A stretch of 16,445 bases of DNA, taken from positions 1 to 16,445 of the forward strand of contig JAEUJT010000364.1 in NCBI GenBank assembly GCA_016793525.1, given 5' to 3'. Under the pieces are notes generated by a model, which saw only the letters and a program-made list of their open reading frames with translations, was not told the DNA's origin and searched no databases. This DNA comes from Archangium sp. (GTDB taxonomy: Bacteria; Myxococcota; Myxococcia; Myxococcales; Myxococcaceae). Shown here in pieces: positions 15,471 through 16,445 of the stretch (positions are counted from its first letter, which is position 1; each line of letters starts with the position of its first letter). The position numbers and the translations under genes are program-made.

Positions 15471-16426
15471 AGGCCATTCCCCCTGGAGAACCGACGGCCG
15501 CGTCGGAACGTCTCCGCAGGCTCCTCTTCCTCGTGCCGTACGTGTCGAAGCACCAGGGCCGCACCGTCGACGAGGTGGCGCAGGCGGCGGGCCTCAGCGC
15601 GGCCGAGCTGCTCGAGGCGCTCGAGATGTTGACCCTCGTCGGGCGCCCTCCCTTTCAACCCGATGACTTCATCGACATCTACGTCGAAGACCAGCGGGTG
15701 TACGTCGACGTCGATCAGCGGTTCTCCTCGCCGCCTCGGCTGACGGTGTCTGAAGGTACGGCGCTCGCGTCGGCGGCGGGGTTGCTCCGCTCGACGGGCG
15801 GCGAGGCGCTGGAGTCGGCGCTCCAGAAGTTGGAGCGCACCTTGCCCGGGGCGGCGGTCGAGCAGGTGCGGGCCTCGGCGCGGCAGCTCGACGTGCGGCA
15901 CGACGCGCCGTCAGAAGCCGTGCGCATCACCCAGGCCATGGCTGAGCGCCGCGAAATCACCTTCGATTACCAGTCGGGGCAAGGCCAGGGCGCCGCCACC
16001 GCGCGCCGGGTGCGGCCGTATGAGCTCTTTCACGCCCACGGCCACTGGTACCTGTCGGGCTGGTGCCACACCCGCGCGGCGGTGCGGCTGTTCCGCCTCG
16101 ACCGGCTGTCGACTTTGGCGGTGACGGCGGAGCGCTTCGAGGAGACGGCGCCACCTCGGCCTTCGACCCGTCAGCGGGGCGCCGAGGCGCCGGCCACCGT
16201 GCGGGTGCGCTTCGAGGCAGGGGCAGCGGCGTACGTGCGCGAGCGCTTCGGCGACGCGGCGCAGGTGCTGCCAGACGGGCGGCTCGAGGTGGGCGTGCCG
16301 GGCGATTCCGAGGCCTGGTTGGCGCAGTGGGTGCTGTCGTTCGGCGGCGACGCGGCGGTGGTGTCGCCCGAATGGGCAAAAGCCGTCGTTGCCCGCGCGG
16401 CCTCTGCGTCACTACACTCCCGCTGA
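15467..16426 (+). CDS. WYL-domain transcriptional regulator (second of pair, PafC-like arrangement)
   Basis: 319 residues from GTG 15467. An N-terminal helix-turn-helix (about 12-60; GRTVDEVAQAAGLSAAELLEAL) is followed by a helical middle, then a WYL domain at about 150-220 with the canonical HWYLSGWCH and RLFRLDRLSTL. The C-terminal WCX part contains VRVRFEAGAAAYVRERFG. Unlike the first protein of the pair it keeps the full W-Y-L triplet, so if only one partner binds a ligand this is the likelier one. The gene is coupled to its upstream neighbour by the GTGA overlap and a strong ribosome binding site. Only 19 bases follow the stop before the window ends, so further operon members cannot be excluded. 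The target genes are unknown. Confidence 0.9.
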   Translation: MKAIPPGEPTAASERLRRLLFLVPYVSKHQGRTVDEVAQAAGLSAAELLEALEMLTLVGRPPFQPDDFIDIYVEDQRVYVDVDQRFSSPPRLTVSEGTALASAAGLLRSTGGEALESALQKLERTLPGAAVEQVRASARQLDVRHDAPSEAVRITQAMAERREITFDYQSGQGQGAATARRVRPYELFHAHGHWYLSGWCHTRAAVRLFRLDRLSTLAVTAERFEETAPPRPSTRQRGAEAPATVRVRFEAGAAAYVRERFGDAAQVLPDGRLEVGVPGDSEAWLAQWVLSFGGDAAVVSPEWAKAVVARAASASLHSR

Positions 16427-16445
16427 CCTGAATGTCATTTCAGCT

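Noticed and set aside
16429..16444. Short inverted repeat (CTGAA, six bases, TTCAG) at the right edge, after the second WYL gene.
   Set aside because: Five-base arms only, with no T-run visible before the window ends; too weak to call a terminator.

Overview
This window looks like chromosomal DNA from a GC-rich (roughly two-thirds G+C) member of the Myxococcota. The evidence is the strong G/C preference at third codon positions, a PilZ-type domain of the kind expanded in Myxococcus fused to Hsp70, a sigma-54 activator with a matching promoter, and a tandem WYL regulator pair. The taxonomy is inference from gene content; there is no rRNA or marker gene here. I saw no tRNA, rRNA, CRISPR array or insertion sequence.

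Left part (1-1832). A phytoene-desaturase/retinol-saturase-like FAD oxidoreductase runs off the left edge on the minus strand. A 177-base intergenic region separates it from a divergent small gene (1362-1709, plus). That gene encodes a 115-residue secreted peptide precursor with a double-glycine leader and a Cys- and Gly-rich core. Upstream of it are a near-consensus sigma-54 promoter (GG-N10-GC) and an inverted repeat where an enhancer site would be expected. A strong intrinsic terminator follows it.

Centre (1833-10599, all minus). This is a compact gene string, transcribed right to left: a small hypothetical protein, a sigma-54 activator with no sensory domain, an HlyD-type membrane fusion protein, an ABC exporter with a degenerate C39-like domain, and an ABC exporter with an intact C39 peptidase. 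Spacing is 14 bases between activator and fusion protein, a TTGA stop/start overlap next, and a ribosome binding site placed over a stop codon last. I read the precursor, its promoter and this string as one export module: the activator turns on the precursor, the C39 exporter cuts the leader at Gly-Gly, and the fusion protein links to an outer-membrane channel encoded elsewhere. It resembles known two-ABC-protein bacteriocin/RiPP export loci. No lanthipeptide, YcaO or radical-SAM modifying enzyme is visible.

Right part (10672-16445). A GtrB/DPM1-like membrane glycosyltransferase (plus) converges on, and overlaps by 26 bases, a minus-strand PilZ-linker-Hsp70 fusion protein. Divergent from the latter, two WYL-domain regulators form a translationally coupled pair (GTGA overlap) that ends just before the right edge.
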